64,000 nt of DNA from Protea cynaroides (lineage: Eukaryota > Streptophyta > Magnoliopsida > Proteales > Proteaceae): contig CM053276.1 of the NCBI GenBank assembly GCA_028583415.1, positions 8,772,663-8,836,662 on the forward strand. The letters run 5' to 3'. Shown in pieces: positions 33,870 to 44,867 of the stretch. The notes below the pieces were generated by a model. The model saw nothing but the letters and a program-made list of their open reading frames with translations, had not been told where the DNA came from and ran no database searches. Position 1 is the stretch's first letter. Every line of letters starts with the position of its first letter. The translations under genes were made by a program, and so were the position numbers.

Positions 33870-35157
33870 TTCACTCAATAGGTGTTGTTTGACTTCTTCA
33901 TACTAGAGAGATCAGCACCAGTAATAATCATATCATCAACATATAAGAGCATCACAATAGGACCGGTGGGAGATGAATGAATGAATAGTGCAGGATCATG
34001 AGCACTCGAAGTGAAGCCAACGTGAGAGGCAGCCAGGTGAAACCGTTCAAACCATGCACAAGGAGCTTGCTTAAGACCATAAAGTGCACGATGCAAGCGA
34101 CAAACATGACTAGTGGGATGAGAGTAAACTGGGAGAGGCTTTATATAAACCTCCTCAGTCAATTTCCCATGCAAAAAAACATTCTTGACATCCATCTGAA
34201 AGAGAGGCCATTGACAAACAACAGCAACAGAGATCAAGGTTCAGACGGTCGTCATCTTTGCAACAGGAGCAAAAGTCTCCTCATAATCAATACCATACTC
34301 CTGGGAGAAGCCTTTTGCAACAAGGCGAGCATTGTAGCGCTTAAGGGAACTATCAGAGTTGGTCTTGACCTTAAAAACCCACTTGCAACCCATAATATTT
34401 TTGTCAGTAGGCATCGGTACCAGTCTGATGAAGAGCAGATAACTCATCATGAATTACCTTCATCCAAAAAGGATCAGTGCATGCTTCTTTATAAGACCTA
34501 GGTTCATGAAAAGAGTGAATAAAGGCAAGAAATGAACTATAAGATGGGGAAAAACAGGTGGTGGATAGACTAAGACGATTAGGGGGAATACCACTATTAG
34601 TGCGAGAGGGATACCATCGTTTGGTGCTGCAGTTTTGGTTGGCATAAGAGGTGGATGGGGTGCTGGAGCATCAAAGCTAGAGGGCACATTTGACCTGCAA
34701 GAGTAAACATTGGGAAAAGATGCCATAAGGGGAAGGGAAGTAGAGTCAGTAACAGGTAGAGGCACAGAGTCAAGAGTGGAAGAGAATTCTTCAGGAGGAA
34801 CAATCTCTAGAAAGGGATCAAGAGAAACAAGATCCTCCTTAGAGACAGAGGCTACATTAGTGGGAATAGTGTAATATGGAATGCGTTCAAGAAAAACCAT
34901 ATGTCAAGACACATACAGTTTATTAGATACAGGATCATAGCATCTGTAGCCCTTTTGATGAATCTCATATCCCAAAACACACACAAGGTGGAGCTACGTC
35001 CACGTTTTGGCAAAAGAACAAAACAAGCAAAACCAAAGACACGAAGTCAAGAGTAATTAGGTACACGACTAAACAATCTTTCATACGGAGAAATACCAGA
35101 CAAAACAAGTGTTGGCATACGATTAATAAGAAATACTGCAGTAAGAGCAGCCTCACC
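33870..35157 (-). pseudogene. Copia-D late integrase, linker and reverse transcriptase
   Basis: Fragments: late integrase and linker in frames 34965-35309 and 34460-34900; RT start in 34241-34450 (GCKWVFKVKTNSDSSLKRYN, then RLVAKGFSQEYGIDYEETF); RT core in 33875-34237 (QMDVKNVFLHGKLTEEVYIK, LYGLKQAPCAWFERF, and LLYVDDMIITGAD with intact Y-V-D-D). Frameshifts occur between blocks. Confidence 0.88.
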
Positions 35158-36100
35158 CTAAAAAACAGTGGGAACAGATACTGATAAAAAGAGAGCACAA
35201 GTAGTTTCAATGATGTGACGATGTTTCCTTTCTGCAACACCATTTTGTTGTGGTGTTTCAGAACAGGAAGATTGATGAATAGTGCCACTGAAAGCAAGGA
35301 ATTGTTCAAAGTCCCTTAAGAGATATTCTCCTCCTAAATCAGACCTAAGAATTTTAATTGTGGTAGAGAACTGTGTGTTAACCATAGTATGAAAGTTGCG
35401 ATAAATAGAAAAGAAGTTTGATTTACGAGTCATAAGAAACAACCAACAATATCTACTATAATCATCCACCAATGAAACGTAGTAAACAGATCCACCCTTA
35501 GTAGGAACCTGAGAGGGACCCCAAACATCAATATGAACTAAAGAGAAAGGAGAAGCAGATAAAGATGTACCAGTGTAAGAGGACAAATCACTATCATGTA
35601 AAGAAAGTTTTCCCAAATGACCATTAACACTTAATTGTTTAAAAGTAATACCAGATATATGTCCCAGCCTAGAATGCCACGAATAAAAAAGGGAAGAGCT
35701 ACTATTCAACTGAAAGGAAGAAAGTGTTGAAGAAAAAGAAATAGAAATGTGCAATTTATCTAAAACATAAAGTTTTCCAGCTCTATGCCCAGTCCCAACT
35801 AGCTTCCGTGACTTCCGATCCTGCACAATACAGCCAGAAGGCGAAAACAGGACATCAAATCCAAAGTCAGCTAATTGACTAATGGAAAGTAAACCAAGAG
35901 AAAATTGGGGGACATGAAAAACATTAGGTAGAGAAAGAAAAGAGGAACAAATAGACCCCATAGACTCAACATGCATAGGAGAACCATTGGCAGTTAATAT
36001 ACTTACAGGTGAGGAAAGGACATGACTACTACTAAGGGAAGAGAGGTAGGAGTCATATGATGAGAAGAACCAGAATAAAAAATCCAATGACTCGAAGTTA
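35158..36100 (-). pseudogene. Copia-D protease and integrase
   Basis: The protease active site, in a different frame from the downstream ORF, reads WIFYSGSSHHMT near 36080: the catalytic Asp of D-S-G is Tyr. The 309-residue ORF then has the pre-integrase motif WHSRLGHISGITFKQL, the integrase core with LVDDYSRYCWLFLM, ILRSDLGGEYL and NGVAERKHRHIIE, so D, D and E are kept. It ends at a stop at 35158-35160. Confidence 0.9.
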
Positions 36101-36121
36101 GACTAGAGGTGTGTGATCCGA

Positions 36122-37110
36122 TCAAACCTGAGTGGGTAGTGGACATGACAAAAACAGTTCTGAAGAGGATGAAGGTAGCATAGACTGTAGCTGCTCAATC
36201 ACTGACTGAACCATGGAGGCTGGGAGATGATCATTAGATGCCGTTGGCGACGATGTTGGTGTTGCAAGTGCTGTGGTACCTTGTGAAAATTGCAGATAGC
36301 CACGAAGTGATACTTGAAATTGCTGGTTCGAATTGGGGAAGCGGCCCTTTCGGAGTTTAGGACAACTAGATTTCCAGTGCCCTTTTTGTCTACAAAAGCT
36401 GCACTCATCAATTCCAACCAGAGTTCTCAATTTTCCGGTTACCTGAACAAGGTTGGACATGGGAGTAGGCAACAGTGGTGCAGATGAGGCTGCAAATACA
36501 GATGGTGAGAGGAACCGACATGAGCAACTTTGAACCGAGTCTCTTCTGTAATCAGTTCTCAAATGGTAGCATCAACAGAGGGAAGAGGAGTCCTATGTAG
36601 AATAGATCCTCTGAGTGATTCAAATTGATCTCACAAAGCCATAAGAAATTGAACCAGACATTGTCTCTCCCTGTAAGTAATATAACTCTCTGATGTTTGC
36701 AAATCCTTTGGTTCCAGAAGGGCTAATTGATCCCAATAGTTCGTCATCTGGTTGTAGAATTCCTGAATAGATTTACCATCTTGCTTTGTACACCGTATTT
36801 CCATTTCCAATTGGTACTGTTTTGCAAAATTAGATTCCAAATATATTTGACTAAGATATGACCATACTTCTTTTGCAGTTTTATATTTGGAACAGTTCAT
36901 ACTAATATTGGGATCAACAGAGTTATGAATCTAGGTTAAAACCTGAGCATTTTCCATCTCCCATTTTTCTATGGCTGTAGCATAAGTTTCTACCTTAGGG
37001 TCAGATGGTTTGACCAGGGAGCCAGTCACATAACCCCATCTACCTTTGCCAATTAAGAAATTTTTATATTACAGATGACCAATAAAAGTAATTGCTTCCA
37101 TTTAACCTGA
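36122..37110 (-). pseudogene. Copia-D gag relic
   Basis: Minus-strand fragments: MEAITFIGHL then YVTGSLVKPSDPKVETYATA near 37000-37090 with stops, then MNCSKYKTAKEVWSYLSQIY (36900 downward, capsid core), then a CCHC knuckle CSFCRQKGHWKSSCPKLRKG near 36390. Frame changes separate these blocks. Confidence 0.85.
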
Positions 37111-37473
37111 TGCTAATTGTCTGATTTTCCTTTTCAATAAACGACATTTTTCTCACAGGAGAAGAAAAGAAATGTATCAAATATTACTATGAAGATCAAG
37201 AGATATGTACCGATCTTGGAGAGAAGATTGTCGTTGATGCCGTGAAGAACAAAAAGAGAAAATACCGCCGAGGATGCCTTGAGATACACAAGAGAAGGAG
37301 AATCACTGATTACCGTAACAGATAAAAAGTACCGCTGCTATGAAACCAGTATCACCACTGGTTTCTGTGAGATGCTATGAAGAAAGAGAAAGTACTGCTT
37401 TGAAGAATATTAACAATGTCGATGGCGATGCCGATGTTGTACTTTAAATTTCAGAACCTATGCTCTGATATCA

Positions 37474-37717
37474 TGATAACTTGAGAAAGAAAAAAGAAGA
37501 AGAAGAAGATGCAGAGAAGTGTTCCCTTTATTGATACAATTCTCAAGAAGATACAAAACCATTAAATAGAAATCTACGGCTGTACACAAAAGGAATTAAC
37601 TATACATAAAAGGAAATGATAGTACAATAGTACCGCCAATAGTACAATAGTACCGCCCAATAGTATAATAGTACCGCCAGCGGTACATATTCCAAATAAG
37701 GTAAGGTCTCGCTCACA
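37474..37717 (-). repeat. 5' LTR of Copia-D (244 bp)
   Basis: The other LTR of the pair. It has one extra AATAGTACCGCC-type unit near 37655 relative to 32706-33005. Three differences are visible in one 50-bp comparison (around 37567-37610). Confidence 0.92.
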
Positions 37718-38503
37718 TTTTGTCACTATTGTTGTTGTTTTATTTGAATCTACATCTTCCCAAGATGAGTCCTTTACCAGCTTTGCGTTAGATGACAAAA
37801 CTCCAATCTATGTTATTCAACAAGGAAGTTCACAGCCTCCACCTACAGCTCCACCACCACCTCTGCCCATTTAGCATGTCTACAATAGACAATTGCAAGC
37901 AGCTCCGGAGTTCTTCTGCAGATCCTGAAGTAAAACCCTTAGAAACTATTCCTGTTCCTCCTCTTGATCTTCCTATTGCACTTCGTAAGGGCACTCGGAG
38001 TTGTACTCAGCATCCCGTTTCCAAAGTTGTCTCTTATTCTGGTTTGTCTACCTCTATCGTGCTTGTCTTTCCACCATTGTGCCTCATCTCCCCCCCCAAG
38101 TCCGTCATAGAGGTATTATCTAATCTTGGCTGGAGGACAGATATGGAAGAGTTGTATGCTCTAGAGAAAAATACACTTGGGATCTTGTTCCCTTACCTAC
38201 AGGTAAATCAGTTAATGGCTGCCAGCCTGCCACTGGGTCTATGCAGTTAAAGTTAATCTTGATGGTTCACTTGCTCGCCTGAAAGCCCGTCTAGTGACTA
38301 AGGGCTATGCTCAGGTCTATGGGGTTGACTACTCTTAACATTTTTTCTATAATTGTCAAGTTGGCTTTTGCACAACTATTGATCTCCTTGGCTACTACTT
38401 GTCATTAGTCGCTTCATCATTTAGACGTGAAAAAAGATTTCCCCCATGGGGATTTTTAGGAGGAAGTGTATATGGAGCAACCTCCTTGGTGTGTTGCTAA
38501 GGC
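37718..38503 (+). pseudogene. Copia-C integrase-RT linker and start of RT
   Basis: A Pro-rich linker (QPPPTAPPPPLPI near 37850), the conserved ALRKGTRSC segment near 37980 and early RT text (EEVYMEQPPWCVAK near 38459) are present with stops and frame changes. The piece runs from the Copia-D junction to the hairpin element at 38504 and resumes at 44868. Confidence 0.8.
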
Positions 38504-38971
38504 CAAAGTTCTAAATTTCGGCCGAAATATTTCGGATTTTGACAAATTCATAACAAGACGCACCTTCCAATTTAAAAGTAAGTCCGAAAATACTGTTTCC
38601 ACCAAAAGGGGCAGTTTTGGGGAGATTTCAATTGAAACCACATTTGTTTTCCAAAATCTCTACTTTTTCATTTTAAAGTCAAAAGTACTACAAAACAGAG
38701 AACAATACACAGGAGGGACAGTATACAGCACACAATAGTTCCTTGTGACTACTATCATTTAACTTAAGATATTATTCATAAATTAACAAACACTCCCCAC
38801 TTGAATCCAATAAAAGTAGTTTGAAATTCAAATTTCAAAAGGATAAGAACTTAAAAAGTCAACTTTCTAGTTTAAGAATAAAAACTGGATTTTCAATTGC
38901 AAAGCGATTTTCAACTTTCAAATGCTAACATTTTTTTCCAATCTAAAAATTCCATAAATCATATTTGAGTA

Positions 38972-39167
38972 TGTTGAGAATATTACGTATTTCATTTTTT
39001 GTCTAGATCCATTGTACTACCTGTATTATACAATTGTACTACCTATACTACCCTTATTGTACTACCTGTATTGTACTACCTGTACTACCTCTTTCTTTCT
39101 TTGCATTCATTCTCACATTATAAATAAGAGGACCTCTGTCTATTACAGACAAGTCATTCCATCAACA
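38972..39167 (+). repeat. 5' LTR of Copia-E (196 bp)
   Basis: TGTTGAG...TCAACA. It contains repeated TTGTACTACCTGTA units (about 39010-39090), one more than the 3' LTR, and a TATA-like ATTATAAATAAGAGG near 39118. Confidence 0.95.
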
Positions 39168-39661
39168 TGATATCAAAGCCAAGTTAGCTCTACCGCCAGA
39201 TCCCTCCGCCGCCTCACCACCGCCGCCGCCAATCTACCACCGCTGACCACCGACTTTCCTTCTTTTCTTTTCTTTTTCTTTTGTTTTTTTTTCTCTCCCC
39301 ACTAGGGGCAGCAACCAAAGAGGGAATCATACAATGATATAGGTACTGCCCTTCTTTTTATCCCTCATTACGGATCATTTTTTTATTCTCTTTATTGGAA
39401 ATCAATTTTTTTTTATCAGTTTGGATAATAATAATATGGTTCAGTCTGGTCGGATATCTATGAGTTTCTGAGTTTACCCCAATAAACAAAAAAGTGGGTG
39501 CAAACCAGAATTGATTTTCATATATTATGTTGCACATGGGACAAGTTAGGATATCTGACAAGTGATATTTCTACTTTGATCTCCATATACTGTGCTATAA
39601 CCAAACAGGGAGGTTGTTCATATTGTTTTTGGGTGTTTGTTCTTGAATACACAACTCAAGG

Positions 39662-40640
39662 ATGACATCTGAAGTAACTTCTTCTGGGATAGAGAGTTTT
39701 AAAATGGACAATCTCACTATTCCCACTAATACCACTAAACTTGATGGTGGTAATTACCTAATGTGGTCTCGGGCCACCCAACTCTCAATTACAGCTCGGG
39801 GATTATCGGGATATCTCACCGGCACCAAGGAAAAACCTCTGACCAAGGACATTGTTTTGGAGAAATGGCATGCTGAAAATTCCTTGGTAATGCAATATCT
39901 CCTCAATTCCATGCAACCCATTATAGCCGAGGGCTATTTGTTATTGGATACTGCTGCACAAATTTGGAAGTCTGCTAAGGACACCTATTCCCAAGTTGGA
40001 AATGCTGCTTTAATTTATGCCATTCAAAAAAGTGTTCATGAAACTATCCAAAAAGAATTGACTGTATCCCAATATTATACTAAGTTGAGGAGCTATTGGC
40101 AAACAATTGATTTTTATGATTCTATTCATGCTAAATGTGAAGAAGATGCTACCCTATTTCACAAAAGGGAAGAGAAATACGGGGTTTATATTTTTTAAGC
40201 GGGACTAAATGTGGAGTTTGATCCTATTCGCTCACAGATTCTCAGCAGGGACCCTTTCCCCACCCTCGAACAGGCTTATTCCATGGTTCAGTTAGAGGAC
40301 CAACGACGAATAACAATGTTGTCCCCTTCTGTTCCGGATAGGTCTGCTCTTCAGACAAATACTCAGACATACAAAAGTCCTCCTGTTTCCCATGATGCTA
40401 TCAAATGTGAGTATTGTAGCAAGCTTTGGCACACCAAAGACACATGCTGGAAACTTCTTGGCAAACCGGCAGATTTTGAAGCAAAAGGCCGGGAAAAAGG
40501 TATGCACAAGGCAAAGTCCTCACACGCACCTCAAGCACATCAAACTGAAGCAAGTCCTCCTACTGGTCCTCTGCCACAACTCTCTGCACAAGAACTTCAG
40601 ACTCTCCGGCATCTCCTTCGACTACCTCCTGCGACTACAA
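39662..40640 (+). pseudogene. Copia-E gag
   Basis: The start ATG at 39662 opens MTSEVTSSGIESFKMDNLTI, then GNYLMWSRATQLSITARGLS and DTYSQVGNAALIYAIQKSVH. A TAA at 40196-40198 interrupts the frame at the position where relatives have FLAGLN (F-stop-A-G-L-N), and the same frame continues with EFDPIRSQILSRDPFPTLEQ and a CCHC knuckle (CEYCSKLWHTKDTC, whose second position normally reads GK.GH). Apart from the stop, the frame is unbroken into pol. Confidence 0.9.
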
Positions 40641-42280
40641 ATCAATCATCCACATCTGCATCTACCAATCCAGGTTCTTTTTTTGTTCAGTCAGGTATTT
40701 CCCATGATGGTCATTGTGCTTTCTCTGTCTCTAGCCCTTGGGTTATAGATACTGGAGCCACTGACCACATGACTGGTTCGTCTGAGTCCTTTTATTTATA
40801 CTCTCCTTCTTCTGGACATAATACTGTGAAGGTCGCTGATGGATCCCTCTCTCCTATATCTGGAATTGGATCTATCCATTGTTCTTCCTCCCTTGATTTG
40901 AATTCCGTTTTACATGTTCCTTATTTATCCACAAATTTACTCTCCATTAGTAGTCTTACAAAGTCTCTAAATTGTAAAGTAACATTTTTTCCTACCTATT
41001 GTGTGATTCAGGATCTTTGTGTTTTGGCCAAACATACTCGTATTTCTTATTTACCTTCTGCTTCAAGAAGTCCTTGTATCTTTGATTTAGTCCATTCTGA
41101 TGTTTGGGGTCCAACAAGGACTACCTCTATTTCTGGTCATAGGTGGCTTGTAACCTTTACTGATTGTCACACTCGTACTACATGGGTCTATCTGATGCGT
41201 CAAAAAAATGAGGTCTTTGCATGCTTCCGCCATTTCCACAATATGATCAAGACGCAGTTTCAAACTCAGTTGAAGATGCTCCGTAGTGACAATGGTAAGG
41301 AATATCTTGAAGGATTTTTTCAGCAATACTTGGCTGAAAACGGGATAATTCATCGGACAAGTTGTGTGGACACTCCCGCTTCGAGGAGTCGGCTTGAAAG
41401 AAAGAACCGCCACTTACTCGAAACAGCTAGAGTACTAATGTTTGAGAGACATGTTCCCGCTCAATACTGGAGTGATGCTGTCCTCACTGCAGCATCCCTG
41501 ATCAACCGCCTTCCTTCTCGAGTTTTAGACAACAAGGCTCCCTTGGACATCTTATGTGGAAATTCTGATTTTGTTCTTCCTCCTAAAGTCTTTGGTTGTC
41601 TTTGTTATGCTCGTAATCATCGTTCCCCTGGCAAGCTTGATCCACGTGGATTAAAGTGCATATTTTTAGGGTATTCTGCAACACAGAAAGGATACAAGTG
41701 TTATCATCCTCCTTCTCGTCAGGTCCTTGTTAGTAGAGATGTCATTTTTCATGAGCATCTCTACTATTATCGACCTCTCTTCGGGGGGGAGACACGAACG
41801 ATTGAAGATGCACCTGATATCCCTAATGTACTTATACCGGATATACCTGATGTACCAGAAATAGTCCAAGAACAAGTGCTCGATACAACTGCACCATCTA
41901 AGCATCCAACCACCAAGCCACCTCTGCAAGTTTATAGCCGTGCCAAAGACAAGCAAGGAAAGGCCACTACTACTCCTGCACATGTCCCTTCGCTACCCCT
42001 AGATCCAGAAACTGAGTCTACTGAGCCTTCTTCTGGTAAGGAACTTACTCCTTCTGATCTTGATCTTCCAATTGCACTTCAAAAAGGAACTAGGGCCTGC
42101 ACCCTACATCCTATTTCCAATTATGTTTCCTATGACTCCCTTTCCCCTTCTTTCCGTGTTTTTGTGTCTTCGCTCTCTTTTGTGTCTGTTCCTCAAAAAT
42201 GGCAGGATGCAATTATGGATGAAAGGTGGAAAGCTGCAATTGTGGAAGAAATGAGGGCTCTGAAGAAAAATGGTACATAG
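40640..42280 (+). pseudogene. Copia-E protease and integrase with an internal deletion
   Basis: Protease: WVIDTGATDHMTGSSESF near 40740. After CVIQDL (about 41010) the frame jumps straight to CVLAKHTRISYLPSASRS: the glycine-rich and pre-integrase zinc segment (His-His-Cys-Cys) seen in Copia-B and Copia-D is missing. Integrase keeps TDCHTRTTWVYLM (first Asp), MLRSDNGKEYLEGF (second Asp) and LERKNRHLLETARV (Glu), but the usual AQNGVAERK reads ASRSRLERK through paired compensating indels. An in-frame TAG (42278-42280) ends the run where relatives have Trp. Confidence 0.92.
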
Positions 42281-43764
42281 GATCTTGTTCCACTTCCTGC
42301 AGGATCAAGGTCAGTAGGATGCAAGTGGATCTTTACAGTGAAACATAAACTAGATGGGACTATTGATCGGTACAAGGCTAGATTGGTTGCACGGGGATTT
42401 ACTCAAACATATGGGATTGACTACCGAGAAACCTTCGCTCCAGTGGCCAAAATGACTACCATCAGGGTTTTACTGTCCTGTGTTGTACATCACAACTGAA
42501 ACTTGCAACAGTTAGATGTAAAAAATGCATTCCTTCATGGAGAACTTACTGAAGATGTCTATATGGACTGCCCACCGGGTTTCACAGATGATAAAAGCCA
42601 AGGAAAAGTCTGCAAGTTAAAACGATCTCTTTATGGTCTAAAACAATCCCCTAGAGTATGGTTTGGAAGATTTAATAAAGCTATGGTAGCATTTGGCTAT
42701 GTTCAAAGCAATGCTGACTATACTTTATTTATAAAACATTCCCCTAACACTTTTATTGCCTTACTTGTATATGTAGATGATATCATCATTGCTGGCAATA
42801 ACAATGATGAAATCACAAAACTAAAGGCATTTCTAGGGAAGGAGTTTGAGATCAAAGACCTTGGCAAACTTAGGTACTTTCTTGGGATTGAAGTTGCCAG
42901 ATCTACAAAAGGCATCTATCTGTCTCAAAGAAAGTATGTTCTTGATCTTCTCTCAGAAACAGGGTTACTTGGGGCTCGACCTTGTGATACTCCTCTCGAT
43001 CCCAATACCAAGCTAAGGGCAAAAGAAGGCACACCAGAAGACAAAGGAAGATATCAGAGACTTGTTGGCAGATTCATATATCTTGCCCACACACGGCCAG
43101 ATATTGCATTCACAATTAGTTTGGTAAGCCAGTTTATGCACGACCCATACTCTACACATATGGAGGTTGTCTATCGCATACTGCACTACCTAAAGTCAAC
43201 CCCTGGAAGAGGAATCTTGTTACCTCCTAATGACCCTCTGAAAATGGAAGCATATGCCATTTCAGATTCACCAAATAAACAAATCCAGGTGGAGGCTTAT
43301 ACTGATGCAGATTGGGCAGGAAGTCCTGATCGTAAGTCTATCTCTAGTTATTGCACATTTTTGGGTGGCAATCTGTAACCTGGCGCAGCAAGAAGCAAAA
43401 TGTGGTTGCCCGATCCAGTGCAGAAGCAGAATACAGAGCAATAGCGTATGGAATATGCGAACTACTATGGTTACAACGACTACTCAAAGATTTGAAGGTT
43501 ATATGTAACCAGTCCATGAAATTATTCAGTGATAATCAAGCAGCCATTAGCATTGCTAATAATCCGGTTCAGCATGATAGAACAAAACATGTTGAGGTAG
43601 ACCGTCACTTCATCAAAGAGAAACTAGACAGTGGACAAATCAAGATTCCGTTTGTCAGATCAGAGGACCAACTAGCAGACATTTTCACCAAAGGTCTGCC
43701 AGGGAAATCCTTCCATATGATATTGTCCAAGTTGGGCATGCATGATATATATGCACCAACTTGA
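42281..43764 (+). pseudogene. Copia-E reverse transcriptase and RNase H
   Basis: RT: YKARLVARGFTQTYGIDYRE, then a TGA at 42497-42499 in place of Trp before QQLDVKNAFLHGELTEDVYM, LYGLKQSPRVWFGRFNKAM and LLVYVDDIIIAGNN with intact Y-V-D-D. RNase H: EAYTDADWAGSPDRKSISSY; one base is lost near 43373 (GGNL then VTWRSKKQN in another frame), then ARSSAEAEYRAIAYGICELL, LFSDNQAAISIAN and DQLADIFTKGL. Three stops and one frameshift in about 4 kb show recent inactivation. Confidence 0.93.
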
Positions 43765-43771
43765 GGGGGAG

Positions 43772-43957
43772 TGTTGAGAATATTACGTATTTCATTTTTT
43801 GTCTAGATTCATTGTACTACCTGTATTGTACAATTGTACTACCTATACTACCCTCATTGTACTACCTGTACTACCTCTTTCTTTCTTTGTATTCATTCTC
43901 ACATTATAAATAAGAGGACCTCTGTCTATTACAGACAAGTCATTCCATCATTTAACA
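43772..43957 (+). repeat. 3' LTR of Copia-E (186 bp)
   Basis: Same sequence as the 5' LTR minus one 14-bp TGTATTGTACTACC unit, and ending CATCATTTAACA instead of CATCAACA. Confidence 0.95.
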
Positions 43958-44867
43958 GAGTAAAACAACACTAAAAACCAAGAATTTACCAAAATAATCT
44001 TTTGTTTTGACGTCCAAAAAATTATTTCCATTTAAGCAACATTAAACAGCATTCGTATAGTCTGAACAAGGTTTGACCGAAGCATAACTCTTTCAATATA
44101 ATTCGGATTCAAGTAATCTTAAATTTGTTGCAAAGCTGATTATGCTAGCTTTCCAAGAAATCTAACATTAATTTGAATCCGAGTTATATTGAAGGAGTTA
44201 CGCTCCAGTCAAACCTTGTTCGGAGTATACGAATGTTGTTTAAAGTCTCCTGAATGAAAATAATTTTTTGGACATCAAAACAAAAGATTATTTGGTGGAA
44301 TCTTGGTTTTTAATGATATTTTACTCTAATAAGATTGATGGGATTTTTAGATTTAAGAAAAATGCTAGCATTTGAAAGTTGAAAATTCCCTACGATCGAA
44401 AATCTAATTTTTTTGTTCTTGAATTGGAAAGTTGACTACTTATCTTTTTGGTTGAATTTTAAACTATTTTTATTAGATTCAAATGGGGTATTTGCTTATT
44501 TACGAATGATATATAAGTAAATAAATCATTAATTAAATGATATTTGTCATAAATAAGTACTACCTGTTTAACTTTGAACACAATCTCAAGTTCCAACATA
44601 CACTAACAAACTTGGGTCCACAATACATAATACCATTTTGGTTGATTTTTTTCTCACACTAATTGAGGGAATATGAAAAGAGATAAAATAGGCTACATAA
44701 ACAAAATCAGGGCAAAAATCCAACTTTTGGGCCTGGAAACTAAAGTTTTGATTTCACCCAGAAAAAATACCAGATTTGGCCCCATTTCGGAGGAAACTTG
44801 TTTCATTTCGGTTTTGAGAATGGCCGAAACCAGGCCCGAAACTGAAATTGAGAACCTTGGCTTAGGG

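Larger units (their letters stand above)
32706..37717 (-). mobile_element. Copia-D: complete-length Ty1/copia element with target duplication TTTTG
   Basis: The 5012-bp element is bracketed by TTTTG (32701-32705 and 37718-37722). On the minus strand it reads TGTGAGCG...TTATCA at each LTR: 5' LTR 37474-37717 and 3' LTR 32706-33005. A primer-binding site (TGATATCAGAGCA) follows the 5' LTR and a polypurine tract (TTTGAAGGGGGG) precedes the 3' LTR. Excision rejoins Copia-C. Gag, protease, integrase, RT and RNase H are all present but frameshifted. Confidence 0.95.
38972..43957 (+). mobile_element. Copia-E: young Ty1/copia element with target duplication GAGTA
   Basis: 4986 bp, bracketed by perfect GAGTA (38967-38971 and 43958-43962). 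LTRs are 38972-39167 and 43772-43957. By eye they differ by about four substitutions in roughly 182 aligned bases plus a 14-bp and a 4-bp indel, so this is among the youngest layers. Primer-binding site TGATATCAAAGCC at 39168-39180, polypurine tract TTGAGGGGGAG at 43761-43771. Confidence 0.96.
38504..44859. mobile_element. Hairpin (foldback) hAT-like non-autonomous element, about 1.37 kb without the copia inside it
   Basis: Ends CAAAGTTCTAAATTTCGGC (left) and, reversed, CAAGGTTCTCAATTTCAGT (right) are inverted repeats. Similarity between the two halves goes on through most of the element: 38760-38971 is inverted-repeated at about 44300-44600, and 43963-44110 at about 44180-44330, around a short loop near 44115-44175. 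Flanks GCTAAGGC (38496-38503) and GCTTAGGG (44860-44867) are a decayed 8-bp target duplication, fitting hAT. No transposase frame. Copia-E sits in the left arm. Confidence 0.82.
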
